Assembly (NCBI RefSeq): GCF_000002235.5 | Contig: NW_022145613.1 | Coordinates: 10,416,429 to 10,480,428, forward strand | Length of the DNA: 64,000 bases | Origin: Strongylocentrotus purpuratus | Lineage: Eukaryota; Echinodermata; Echinoidea; Camarodonta; Strongylocentrotidae | Direction of reading: 5' to 3' | In this document: positions 25,052 through 33,391 of the stretch, piece after piece | How positions within the stretch are numbered: the first letter of the stretch is position 1 | Layout: every line of letters begins with the position of its first letter | The notes under the pieces: generated by a model | What the model was told of the DNA's origin: nothing | What the model saw: the letters and a program-made list of their open reading frames with translations, nothing else | Databases searched by the model: none | Translations under genes and position numbers: made by a program

Positions 25052-25986
25052 GTTTAGAGTCCATTTGTACCACTTTGTGGGGTTGGACATTTCATTTCTT
25101 TAATGGCCGCCTTCCAAGCCAAGTCAAATAATTTTATGGAATACTGATGTGACATTGTGTAAGATTATTTTATTAAATTGGAGGGTAAACAGGCAAATTG
25201 TCCCACTTTTTTCATTTAAAAACTTTACTCCATGGTCTAATATAAAAACTTTTGTGAATTTGAAAATCATTACCTTGTTCTTCAGCTCTTGCAAGAAGAA
25301 ATCAGACTATCAAGTAAATGTTTTCTCAAATAATGAGAATTATTATTAAAGAGTATGAGTACAAGAAGATAGACCAAGAAGATAGACCTGGAAGCTCGAC
25401 TGCTGTCTCAGCATTCTTCCAGTATTTGCGGTAAAGGTAAAGGTGAAGGTGAATAAACCACTATTTACATGTAGACTATATGATATAGATCTAGTTTTAA
25501 AGCAAAACTTTAACAAATAAAGAATTGTGGAAAGTACATTATATTCTCAGAGGAAAACATACATTAATTATGTCATCTATCATAATAAAGCAAAGTGAAT
25601 CTACGACTAAGTCACTTTTGAGAAGGAATAAAGATTAAAAATTTAATAATCATAATAAAATGTTCAAACTTCAAAGTTCAAATTCAAATGTAGTCCCTAG
25701 GGTCTATACCTAATACCAGAACCATAAAAGATACCTTTAAACATTTAGCAGTGATGCCACACCAACCACACGACATTTCCTTCATTAGTTGTTCGTCGAT
25801 TGGTGCTTCATCAACAAAAACATCGTCATCTTCATCATCAATCTCGTTTGCTTCAGAAACAATCCCGTCCGCACGCTCGAGATCCAGCATTGCGGTCCGC
25901 ACACCAGCTACAGGCGAGAGCTCTTCGTCTGTTTCCCCTGACATCCTGGCAGGCGATCTGTCACCGCTCCGATCATTTTCAGCCAT
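13543..25986 (-). CDS. OATP/SLCO-family transporter gene B, complete (11 coding exons, 736 codons)
   Basis: Plasma-membrane organic anion transporter of the SLCO family. Exons: 25735-25986, 24551-24935, 23365-23520, 22076-22175, 19537-19658, 18496-18750, 17799-17991, 17013-17178, 15831-16096, 14551-14612, 13543-13796. All joins use GT-AG sites and keep one open frame; intron phases are 0,1,1,2,1,1,2,0,2,1. The product has an acidic cytosolic N-terminus, twelve predicted helices, the WVGAWWLGF family signature before helix 6 and a Cys-rich Kazal-like domain between helices 9 and 10, the family's diagnostic layout. At 736 residues the length is typical. It lies between paralogues A and C on the same strand and head-to-head with gemin7. 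Substrate cannot be predicted; exact orthology to vertebrate OATP1-6 is uncertain. Confidence 0.95.
14041..14206. mobile_element. Palindromic MITE with triplicated ATTGATATCAAT unit (gene B intron 10)
   Basis: Inverted ends GCCCAGTCTTACAAAGAGT and ACTCTTTGTAAAACGGGGC enclose a perfect 22-bp palindrome at 14119-14140 followed by further ~26-bp copies. A diverged relative in the opposite orientation lies at 52757-52868. Confidence 0.65.
14551..14612 (-). CDS. Gene B exon 10 (mini-exon, helix 11 start)
   Basis: 62 bp encoding CVSHSQRAFALGVQTVVYGF, aligned with gene C exon 9 (CVPDSQRPMALGVQ...). Phase 2 in, phase 1 out. Confidence 0.9.
14718..15265. mobile_element. Foldback element with two 196-bp arms (gene B intron 9)
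   Basis: Left arm 14718-14913 is the near-exact reverse complement of right arm 15070-15265, with a ~156 bp spacer. The ends read TTAAAGGAAACC and GGTTTCCTTTAA, consistent with TTAA target duplications. No protein is encoded. High arm identity suggests recent activity or strand exchange. Confidence 0.85.
15831..16096 (-). CDS. Gene B exon 9 (end of Cys-rich loop, helix 10)
   Basis: Starts IFRNCQCTN, continues through a loop with Asn-Ile-Thr and Asn-Thr-Thr sites and the CQRTTC pair, then helix 10 (YFVLLWVLFFINTFGVVP). Phase 0 in, phase 2 out. Confidence 0.92.
16403..16713. mobile_element. MITE with GGGGGGTGTTTCA ends (gene B intron 8)
   Basis: Left GGGGGGTGTTTCATAAAGCTG and right CAGCTTTGTGAAACACCCCCC are inverted copies. 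The ~310 bp interior is AT-rich and non-coding. Confidence 0.72.
17013..17178 (-). CDS. Gene B exon 8 (Kazal-like extracellular domain)
   Basis: Cysteine pattern CNTHCDCTSKSFEPVCG...YYSPCHAGC matches the Kazal-type domain in the large extracellular loop between helices 9 and 10 of OATPs, where the cysteines form disulphides needed for surface expression. Phase 2 in, phase 0 out. Confidence 0.94.
17799..17991 (-). CDS. Gene B exon 7 (helices 8-9)
   Basis: Encodes helix 8 (ITAQLMGALGSGIVINRL) and helix 9 (LCMVCVFISMLASLAF). Phase 1 in, phase 2 out. Confidence 0.93.
18496..18750 (-). CDS. Gene B exon 6 (cytosolic loop, helix 7)
   Basis: Begins with a charged linker (SDKIAEKR...), then LWKIVTNPPFMTLCLA and helix 7, ending VASIIG across the junction. 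Phase 1 on both sides. Confidence 0.93.
19537..19658 (-). CDS. Gene B exon 5 (family signature, helix 6)
   Basis: Contains DNPLWVGAWWLGFL, the OATP superfamily signature region, then a long hydrophobic helix ending in GFPKRQP. The first nucleotide completes a Ser codon with exon 4. Donor CAG|GTAGGC leaves phase 1. Confidence 0.93.
20598..20813. mobile_element. Foldback element, ~93-bp arms (gene B intron 4)
   Basis: The segment from ACACTATGAAGATGAC to CTATTATGTAAAAA at 20598-20690 is answered by its reverse complement ending at 20813. Only ~35 bp separate the arms, so the transcript could form a long hairpin. Confidence 0.8.
21252..21691. mobile_element. TTAAAGGTACTATG MITE, copy 1 (gene B intron 4)
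   Basis: Ends TTAAAGGTACTATGTCCC and GGGACATAGTACCTTTAA are perfect inverted repeats with TTAA at both borders. A second, diverged copy lies at 55310-55628, which shows a dispersed family. Confidence 0.8.
21926..22008. repeat. Perfect 24-bp inverted repeat (gene B intron 4)
   Basis: Arms 21926-21949 and 21985-22008 are exact reverse complements (core CACGAAGTGACGGTAGTGA) around a 35-bp spacer. It lies about 70 bp downstream of the exon 4 donor in the transcript. Confidence 0.9.
22076..22175 (-). CDS. Gene B exon 4 (helix 5)
   Basis: 100 bp encoding GIYNSFLNIGPALGFFVGA and the rest of helix 5; phase 1 in, phase 2 out through donor CAG|GTCAGT. Found by similarity to the matching exon of gene C. 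Confidence 0.9.
22565..22722. mobile_element. TA-flanked palindromic MITE (gene B intron 3)
   Basis: Starts TACAGTCAAACCTG and ends CAGGTTTGACTGTA, with internal repeats of GACCAC and CTGTCTACAA. Bordering TA dinucleotides fit a Tc1/mariner-type MITE; no coding capacity in 158 bp. Confidence 0.75.
23365..23520 (-). CDS. Gene B exon 3 (helix 4)
   Basis: Encodes the helix 4 region with GFGAGPVFTLGLTYMDE, a conserved OATP stretch. Phase 1 on both sides. In gene C this exon is fused to the preceding one. Confidence 0.93.
23999..24332. mobile_element. MITE with 36-bp inverted ends carrying a tRNA-like SINE head (gene B intron 2)
   Basis: ACTATATGGGCTCCAAGATTC at the left is repeated in reverse complement at the right. 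The minus strand around 24160-24240 holds a tRNA-like B box (GGGTTCGAATC) in a SINE-head-like segment, so one element may be nested in another. Confidence 0.7.
24551..24935 (-). CDS. Gene B exon 2 (helices 1-3)
   Basis: Encodes helix 1, the TTLEKRFHFSS loop, helix 2, the GEKGHKP loop and helix 3 through ALPHF, then the start of an extracellular loop containing Asn-Gln-Ser and Asn-Thr-Ser glycosylation sites. Phase 0 in, phase 1 out. Confidence 0.93.
25014..25050. repeat. (CAT)n microsatellite in gene B intron 1
   Basis: Twelve or more perfect trinucleotide units. The Met run it produces in one frame is an artefact. Confidence 0.95.
25735..25986 (-). CDS. Gene B exon 1 (acidic N-terminus)
   Basis: 84 codons starting at the ATG at 25986-25984, rich in Asp/Glu around residues 48-61 and ending in CGWCGITAKCLK. 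Donor AAG|GTATCT is a weak match. No acceptor-like tract precedes the ATG, so the transcription start is probably close. Confidence 0.88.
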
Positions 25987-26330
25987 GTCTACCTCTCTTG
26001 TACTTAAGAAATTCCTGGCAATTTATAAGTATTTGGGGTCTCAAACTAAAGAGATTTTTAATTTAGTTACAACAGAGTCATGACCATCACTGGACAATGA
26101 ACCGAGTCTCGAGTCATGACGACATTTGTCTAAGTTAATCTCGCCACCTTCTTCTCCTTAGTTGATCCCTCCATCCACCTTCCGGCTAATCTGTTAGATG
26201 TTGTTACGTAATCATTGCACATGCATTGCGTGTACTCCTCGAGCTCGACTTGTTTTGCTACAACAATTATAGTTACATAGATCTAGTACCTTGCATCGCT
26301 ATTCTAAAGCGTTTGACTACTATTCCAGCT
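25987..26330. promoter_or_regulatory. Putative bidirectional promoter, gene B / gemin7
   Basis: Gene B starts at 25986 going left and the inferred gemin7 first exon ends at 26333 going right, so at most ~350 bp separates two divergent transcription units. No TATA box or named element stands out. The call rests on geometry alone. Confidence 0.5.
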
Positions 26331-26333
26331 CAG

Positions 26334-26778
26334 GTACGTATTTAAAAGCGTAGTATAATCATAGAGAGTGTAAATCGGCAATCACCACTCTTTGGAAGAT
26401 ATTTTAACCTAGTTTTGTGTTGTGTGGACCCATGTGTTGAATTTTATGTTTTGTGTTACGTGTGCTGAAGTCAGAAGAGAGCTTATGGAATATGGTTATG
26501 TTTTGCGAGGAAATATGAGCTGAGGCCTGAGGATGAATCCCAGATAACCTTATAAATGTACATTTAAGATTGTTCCACTGACTTGTAATGATTTTATTCA
26601 GGTTTATACTATATGCTTTTATTGGCTCTACAATAAAAAAATATTTGGACTAATCAAAATTCCCATTCGGCATTCACCATGAAAAGCAGGTTGAAAATGA
26701 AATGTATGACTTCTATGTGTAACGTTGATTCATATACCGTAGTTGGTAACTGGAATTATCTCAACTTTTTTTTTAAAG
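26334..26778 (+). other. Inferred 5' UTR intron of gemin7
   Basis: CTCAG|GTACGT at 26333/26334 is a good donor, and a T-rich tract ending AAAG at 26778 (or CAG at 26787) is a good acceptor just before the coding exon. A non-coding first exon ending at 26333 is therefore likely; its start cannot be read. Confidence 0.55.
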
Positions 26779-26808
26779 ATTCAACAGTGGTACTCTCCTG
26801 CTCCTGCA

Positions 26809-27099
26809 ATGGCAGACACTGATACAGAGGACAGGTCGCAAGAACAAGTTGCCAGGTCGTTTCTCCGTCGCAGATTCCTGCACTTCCTTATTGCTGTTTC
26901 AAAGCACAAGATGGACTTTGTCATGCATGAGCACACCAACGTTTCTGGAGAGTTCGGCATGATGGACATCAATGTTCAGCAGGTCCAGGTCTCCAATCTA
27001 AAGACACCCATCGGAGTGCAGAAAGAAGCCATTCTTAGAACCAGTGACATCGTGGCTTTTACGCTTCAAGTGCCGTTGGAGAAAGTTCCAGAGGGTTGA
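26809..27099 (+). CDS. GEMIN7: Gemin7 (SMN-complex Sm-fold protein), 96 aa
   Basis: Component of the SMN complex, where it pairs with Gemin6 as an Sm-like heterodimer during assembly of Sm rings on spliceosomal snRNAs. The reading frame 26809-27099 contains the family hallmarks: an N-terminal SFLRRRFLHFL helix, a Sm1-like stretch with GEFGMMDINVQQVQVSNL, and the C-terminal LKTPIGVQKEAILRTSDIVAF block that is the most conserved part of Gemin7. The start is the first Met after the acceptor (AAAG at 26775-26778, or CAG at 26785-26787). The upstream in-frame Met at 26743 lies in the intron. At 96 residues it is shorter than human Gemin7 (about 131), mainly at the N-terminus. The whole coding sequence lies in one exon. 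A likely AATAAA follows at 27228-27233. Confidence 0.92.
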   Translation: MADTDTEDRSQEQVARSFLRRRFLHFLIAVSKHKMDFVMHEHTNVSGEFGMMDINVQQVQVSNLKTPIGVQKEAILRTSDIVAFTLQVPLEKVPEG

Positions 27100-27238
27100 C
27101 AGCAATTAAGATGATACTGTGACACAAGTTTGATATGATCGGGTTTGCTAAGAAAGCTTGAAGTTGAAAGAAACTCTAAAGGATGAAACAAGTGGCCATA
27201 GGACTCCAGTTCAGATGAGGATTTGATAATAAAGATCA

Positions 27239-27310
27239 CCAATGAGGATTTGAACCAAGGATCTGTTGGTTCCAAGGCCATTGCTCTTTACCCACTGAGC
27301 CAGGATAATG
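27239..27310 (-). mobile_element. tRNA-like SINE head
   Basis: The minus strand reads CTGGCTCAGTGGG (A-box-like) through to TTGGTTCAAATCCTC (B box). This is the internal Pol III promoter layout of a tRNA-derived SINE. The acceptor stem does not close, so it is not a functional tRNA gene. Confidence 0.5.
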
Positions 27311-27363
27311 CCTCTTACTCGCCCTCTTTATAGGAACTACCAGTAGGGTAAAAATCATCAACA

Positions 27364-28604
27364 TCTTGTTTTTATGCCTCCGCCACCGAAGGTGGTGCCG
27401 GAGGCATCATGTTTTCGGGTTGTCCGTCCGTACGTCCGTACGTCTGTACGTCCGTACGTCTGTACGTCCGTACGTCCGTACGTCCGTTATCACAATATCT
27501 CAAGAACCATTTAAGATTTAAACTTAAGACTCGGGAATAGTATTTATCACCATAGGAAGACGATCTGATTAGATTTTGGAGTACGTAGGTCAAAGGTCAC
27601 AGGTCACAGAGGTCAACTTATGAAATTCCTTGTATTGAGTTTGTTAGCGCGATATCTCAAGAACCATTTGAGATTTAAACTTCAAACTTAAGGATAGTAT
27701 GTATCACCATAGGAAGACGATCTGATTAGATTTTGGAGCACGTATGTCAAAGGTCAAGGGTCACAGAGGTCAACTTATGAAATTCCATACATTGAGATTG
27801 TTATCATGATATCTCAAGAACCACTGGAGATTTAAACTTCAAACTTAGTGATAGTGTGTATCACTATAGGAAAACAATCTGATTACATTTTGGAGCACGT
27901 AGGTCAAAGGTCAAGGGTCATAGAGGTCAACTTATGAAATTCCATACATTGAGATTGTTATCATGATATCTCAAGAACCACTGGAGATGTAAAAACTTCA
28001 AACTTAATGATAGTATGTATCACCATAGGAAGACGATCTGATTAGATTTTGGAGCACATAGGTCAAAGGTCAAGGGTCACAGAGGTCAACTTATGAAATT
28101 CCATACATTGAGATTGTTATCATAATATCTCAAGAACCACTGGAGATTTAAACTTCAAACTTAATGATAGTGTGTATCACCATAGGAAGACAATCTGATT
28201 AGATTTTGGAGCACGTAGGTCAAAGGTCAAGGGTCACAGAGGTCAACTTATGAAATTCCATACATTGAGATCGTTATCGCGATATCTCAAGAACCACTGG
28301 AGAATTTTCACTTCAAACTTAATGATAGTATGTATCACCATATCATAATATCTCAAGAACCACTGGAGATTTAAACTTCAAACTTAATGATAGTGTGTAT
28401 CACCATAGGAAGACAATCTGATTAGATTTTGGAGCACGTAGGTCAAAGGTCAAGGGTCACAGAGGTCAACTTATGAAATTCCATACATTGAGATTGTTAT
28501 CATGATATCTCAAGAACCACTGGAGATTTAAACTCCAAACTTGTTTAAATTGCTCTATGGCGGAGGCATCATTTTCGACTGCGCGCAGTCAAAATTCCAT
28601 CTAG
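27364..28604 (+). mobile_element. Helitron-like non-autonomous element with ~157-bp tandem core
   Basis: From left to right: a short hairpin built on ATGCCTCCG/CGGAGGCAT (27375-27408), a TACGTCCG microsatellite (27420-27487), seven full or partial units of ~157 bp each starting near GATATCTCAAGAACCA, a second GGCGGAGGCAT, and a terminal hairpin GACTGCGCGCAGTC at 28577-28590 followed ten bases later by CTAG and then T. A 3' hairpin plus CTRR next to T is the known Helitron end. A microsatellite plus ~160-bp tandem core recalls pearl/HINE-type elements of marine invertebrates. The exact 5' TC end is ambiguous (27355, 27358 or 27364). No helicase is encoded. Confidence 0.7.
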
Positions 28605-29089
28605 TTTTACCAAGGCTCTCTATTTAGAAAAATCACTGCTCTACAACAAGGTGGTTCCACTGACCTATTCTGCTTTGAATTGGATGTGCTGGGACATGTC
28701 TTTCATCCTGATATGAAAGTCATCTGCATCAAAATAAAATACAAGATGTTGAATTCGAGAAAAATTGTGAATGATAACAATGGACGAGTATCAATCCTTT
28801 ATAGTATGCACTGAGGATTTGATGGCAGTAATGCAGCACTCTGCAGTGAAAATGGACTAGCATTCATTCACAATTACAATTTTCTAATGTGATGTACATG
28901 ATTTTCAAATTCATTTATTTCCATTGACACACCTTTTCAACTTATTTTGAATGTTTGGAACTGTCTGCAGTCTGCACAGTCAATACTTTGTGCACAAATT
29001 TAATGTTTTGAAAATAGTACATAGGGGCTTGATTAGATTTTTTTCTTCCATGAGCCATAATTATAATGAATAATGGCTACATATTATAT

Positions 29090-29345
29090 TGCACGTATCC
29101 ATCCCAGGGGATGCTCTAAGCAACTACAAAGTAGTATTATTACCCAGGCTTTAGCCCAGCTGCCCTAAGGAGCTAAAAGCCTTCAAGGAATAAATTCCTA
29201 CAGGGCACCCATTTACTACGCATAGATGGAGAGTGATAGATAGATGTAGATTAATGGTAAAGAACATTAGTGCTGCAATTGGAGTTGAACCATGAACCAT
29301 GTGATCCACAGTCCAGTGACATTATCTACTAGACCACGACACCCC
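29090..29345 (-). mobile_element. tRNA-derived SINE, full-length copy
   Basis: The minus strand starts with a tRNA-like head (GTGGTCTAGTAGAT A box; GGTTCAACTCC B box). It continues with CATTAATCTACAT and AAATGGGTGCCC, and ends in a module CTGGGCTAAAGCCTGGGTAATAATA. The same order occurs at 50741-50985. Confidence 0.72.
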
Positions 29346-29453
29346 TACTAGCCATCATAACATTTTTAAGAAGCCCCTGTGTATTAGGACAAAAAAGGAC
29401 AATGTGAAGTGAGCTCCTAATGGAACTGATAAGTGTAGGGTCGATAATTGTAT

Positions 29454-29621
29454 ACAAATAATACACAACAGTTGGGACATTAGTAAGAATTACCCACACA
29501 AGGTACCTTCGGAACAGTCTAACACGCACGAGGCGATAGCTGAGGGTGGTTGGACTGTTTTGAAGGTACTGAGTGTAGGTAATTTTACTAATGCCCTAAC
29601 AAAATGCTGTGTATTATTTGT
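29454..29621. mobile_element. Foldback element (~168 bp)
   Basis: ACAAATAATACACA...GGACATTAGTAA...GGTACCTTC...AACAGTC on the left is answered in inverse order on the right, with a ~35-bp loop. Non-coding. Confidence 0.7.
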
Positions 29622-30431
29622 TTTATAAGATTATGTTTTATTTGTTTCATAAAATGATGTTTTATAGCATGATTTTGACCGGTCATTACCATTGGATAAT
29701 GACCGGTCATTATCCAAATTACGTGTTAGGCAAAATAAATGCCTGGTCACGTGTACGCTTTCAACCAATCATTTGATTATGATCCACGTCATCATCTTAT
29801 AATGTTCCTTATGTCACCTTCCACCAGAAAAAGAAAATAAATACAGAGACAAAGAAAGGGAGGGGAAAAAATGGGTTAGGTAATAATGATAATAATAACC
29901 ATTTGCTAGGGCAAGCTTCTTCCTCAAAATTGAAAGATTCAAAGATTACAGATTAATTCCTAGAGGGTAATTTTTAATTCTTGACGAAATCTTAGTTCAT
30001 GTACACTGTACATGTATTTCTTTAATTGGGTTAAAATAGAATGTAGTTTCCTCATTTAGAAAATAAAGACTAACACAAATTCAGAATTCAGGATTTACTT
30101 TTGTTATTTTTATGTTTTTGTATAACTGGCTGGGTTATCTGAATCAGTGTTGGAATTGTTTATGACAAAAGTGCATTACAATACTTGTATAGCAATGTAG
30201 CCATATATCATCTAGATGATTTTGAACGAGTTTTGGTGACTGATTCAAGGTAAAGTGTGTGTTTGTGTGTGTGTGTCTGGTGGGGGGGGGGGGGTAATAT
30301 TATGGGAGTGTGTGTGAGTGATGAGGTTCAAAACAAAACACTTTTTGGGGGGTTCCCCCGAGCTATGCCCAGCATACTGGTCAAAGGAGAGGTTACAAGT
30401 GATGTTACTTGGGTAGATGAAATATTATCCT

Positions 30432-30439
<8 letters not shown>

Positions 30440-30465
<26 letters not shown>

Positions 30466-31010
30466 ATTTTCATTTTGTTTTATTTAATTTCAACACAGAG
30501 ACGCTTGCTCCAGCCAATGGATGTTCTTCTGCAAGTCTGTGTGTTAAAAAAGCACAAACATACATCTATAAGAAACATATAAGACATATTAAATAACAAG
30601 TATCACAAAAATAAACATACAATTCCTCTCTTTCATCTTTCGCCCTCTCTCTCTTTCTCTCTACCCCCTCTCTCTTTCTCTCTACCCCCTCTCTCTTTCT
30701 CTCTTCCCCTTGCTGTCTGACTGTCTGTATCCTCTCTATCTTTTTCATCATCGGCACCCACATTTTAATTGCTTTCTTCCCTCTTTTTTCCTTTGTTACA
30801 TCTTTTCCAATTAGGCTAGCGATAGCCTGCATAGGATATAACATATTTTGATTTTCATTTCTAATGTGAAAAGATGTCACAAAGTTTTCTTTCACAGCAG
30901 ATGCAAATCTCTCTCTCTCTCTCTCTCTCTCTCCCTGCCCCTGCCCTCCTGCCCCTCTCTCTCTTTCTCTCTCCCTCTTTCTCTCTCCCTCTCCTTCTCT
31001 CTCTCTCCTA
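30440..31010. repeat. CT-rich microsatellite blocks
   Basis: (CT)n runs at 30440-30465, 30640-30710 and 30906-31010 flank ordinary sequence. The Arg-Glu-rich frames across them come from the repeat. Confidence 0.85.
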
Positions 31011-33140
31011 TTTTTCAATAACAAATGACGTGATTTTTGAGCTTGATGGAGGGGGCAAAGACAATAGAAAGAGAAAAAATGGCTTTATGCATAGAAAATT
31101 ATTGGCTTTTATTACAAGCTGAAATTTTCGTTATACAATAGATTGGAATTTAAATAAATTAATAGACAAAATATGTTTTTAAAAACCCTCCAAGTATACA
31201 CATTTTTCAGCCTAAATTTAAATGTACAATTTCACATTTATTTTCATAGTTCACAAATATTTAGTAACGTGGCTGTCGCAAGGTACAAATTGTAGGCGGC
31301 TATTGTTATAAAATAATTTGATCGACTGATAAAAAAAAAAAACTAACGGTCGAGGTGGTGGTGTGGGATGGGGGGACTTCCCGTATTTAAACATTTTTTT
31401 TAAAAGAGGGCTGTGAAAGATTTTACCAGCCCCGTAGATTATGTCGCTTATGCTCATTATGTTTTGTATACACTCAGACAAATGACGACTTGTTGCAAAA
31501 TTATAGCAAATATTTATTATTAATACTTTAAATATATGATATTAGGCACTTAGTACATTTTTATTTTACAAAACTGTATTTTTTTTAAATAGGTATGAGT
31601 TTTCTTTGCATGTGAAGTTCAAAAAAAAAATGAGAAGGGACTTTTGATAATGCAAACAAAAATGTTGTTTTACCTGAGATGATATAATGTTGACGGTAAA
31701 CATATATCATAAATAATAATTTCAATGGACAATACAAAATAACAAGATAATTGAAAATTAATGACAAATGCTTCTACTGTGGAAATTATTGATAGATAAG
31801 ACATTTTCTTGATGTTGTCTATTTCTTTATAATATTTTAGCTTTGGTATGGTATGGTATGTATTTTCCAAAACACAATATAAAAAACAATATAAACAAAA
31901 TAAAAACGTACATATAGAATTTTTAAAAATAAGTGAATGACTGGATAGACCGCCTAGCTTTGTCAATGTGATACAAGTGTTCTGACTTGGGGTCCTTCCT
32001 TAAGGGCACATTGGATTTAACTTTAAACCAGCGAATACTCATGCATCCCCATTTTGTGCGTTTTTAAGAAATGATGAATTAAATGAATACCAACTGCTGC
32101 GAATGAACTCACTTAAAGAGTGGAACCTGAAACATCACTTGACTATTCCCAATGGGAGCGTCATCGGACCAAATTTGCTTACAAAATAGTCAATTTTGCA
32201 ATAAGCTTTTTAAAAAGTCCTCTTCATTGTTTGTTTTCATCAGTTTGCCGACACAATAGGGGACTTGGTAAAATCAAAGGTGGCATATATAGATTCAAGC
32301 TCTCTAGTAACGCTCCTGCATGAACTACAAGAATATGCAGTGTTAAAAGATTCAAGATTCAAAATAATTTATTGTCTGATTTTAAAAATACAGAAATTCG
32401 TCCTCCACTGGCGGCGAGTGACATACATATACAAACAACATAAACAATGTATAAATATATTCGAGGATATAAAGAAAATACAACAATAATAATACAATGT
32501 GGAATGACAAAACTGACATATAATTTTGAAAACTGGCATTTCAAAATTGAATCTCAAAAATGCACAGAATGCATGAAATAAAAGTGCTCTGAACATTCAC
32601 CCCTTCTCTCCCAGAAATGGGAGTATGAGTAAAAAGCAAAGAAAAGAACAAGAGAGAGAGAGAGAGTGAGAGAGAGGGGTCGCATGGAGTAGAACAGAAA
32701 GGAAAATTGAGGGAGAAAGAGAAGGTGACAGAAAACGAGGAGCTCTGGGAAGGAAGGGATGAGGTAAAGTACAGGCTATCAAGAACAGTGACTGCCCGTG
32801 GTAAAAAAAAAAGACAAACAACGAGTCATCGACATTTGACATTGCAAGCTAGAGATAGACCCTGTGATGTTGAAAATTAAAATTATGTCGAGTAAAAAAC
32901 CTAGCCATTACACATTATACTTTTTCTTCTTCAATAAGCAGTGTCCCCTCCTATCATCGTTTCATGGATTGTTCCATCTTCTTCTCCTCTTATATATATC
33001 ATATAAATAAATCTTTCTAATATCTTCTTTCTCCAACATCCCCCTCTTCTCATTTTTCCCAATATAAAAAGTTATAAATATATTATTTTAGATGATAATA
33101 CTGATTAAATAAATAAAATAGACTTTGCCCCAACTTCCAG

Positions 33141-33391
33141 CTATGGAGCATGAACGTAATCAATGTCTTTTTCATTCGTTTGTGATTGTGTTCTTGGTTT
33201 GTAACTGAGCCAGGCCATTGCGTAAAAGAATCCGCATACTACTTTGAGTGCGCAGGACATAATCACTATTCTCCACGCGAAGCTCTCGTTGTGGTAAAGC
33301 CAACATGATCCTTGATTACTGCATGTTTGTTGCCACTGCAAACACGTGCTGTCGATGATGAAGCCAAATAAGATAGGGCCTGGAATGGAGC
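33141..33391 (-). CDS. Gene C exon 10 (helices 11-12, C-terminus)
   Basis: Encodes GSIPGPILFGFIIDSTCL, the CWLYHN loop, helix 12 and a short polar tail to the TAG at 33143-33141. Confidence 0.93.

Larger units (their letters stand above)
28605..33140. other. Intergenic stretch between gemin7 and gene C
   Basis: Outside the SINE, foldback and CT tracts I find no exon. The right part should carry the 3' UTR of gene C, which ends at 33141 on the minus strand. A palindromic CCGGTCATTA motif is repeated near 29678-29710. Confidence 0.45.

Noticed and set aside
26743..26808. Upstream in-frame Met extension of gemin7
   Set aside because: This segment is a T-rich intron end with an acceptor, so the coding start was placed at 26809.
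30566..31024. Arg/Glu-rich 152-codon minus-strand frame
   Set aside because: Composed largely of CT repeats; no family similarity.
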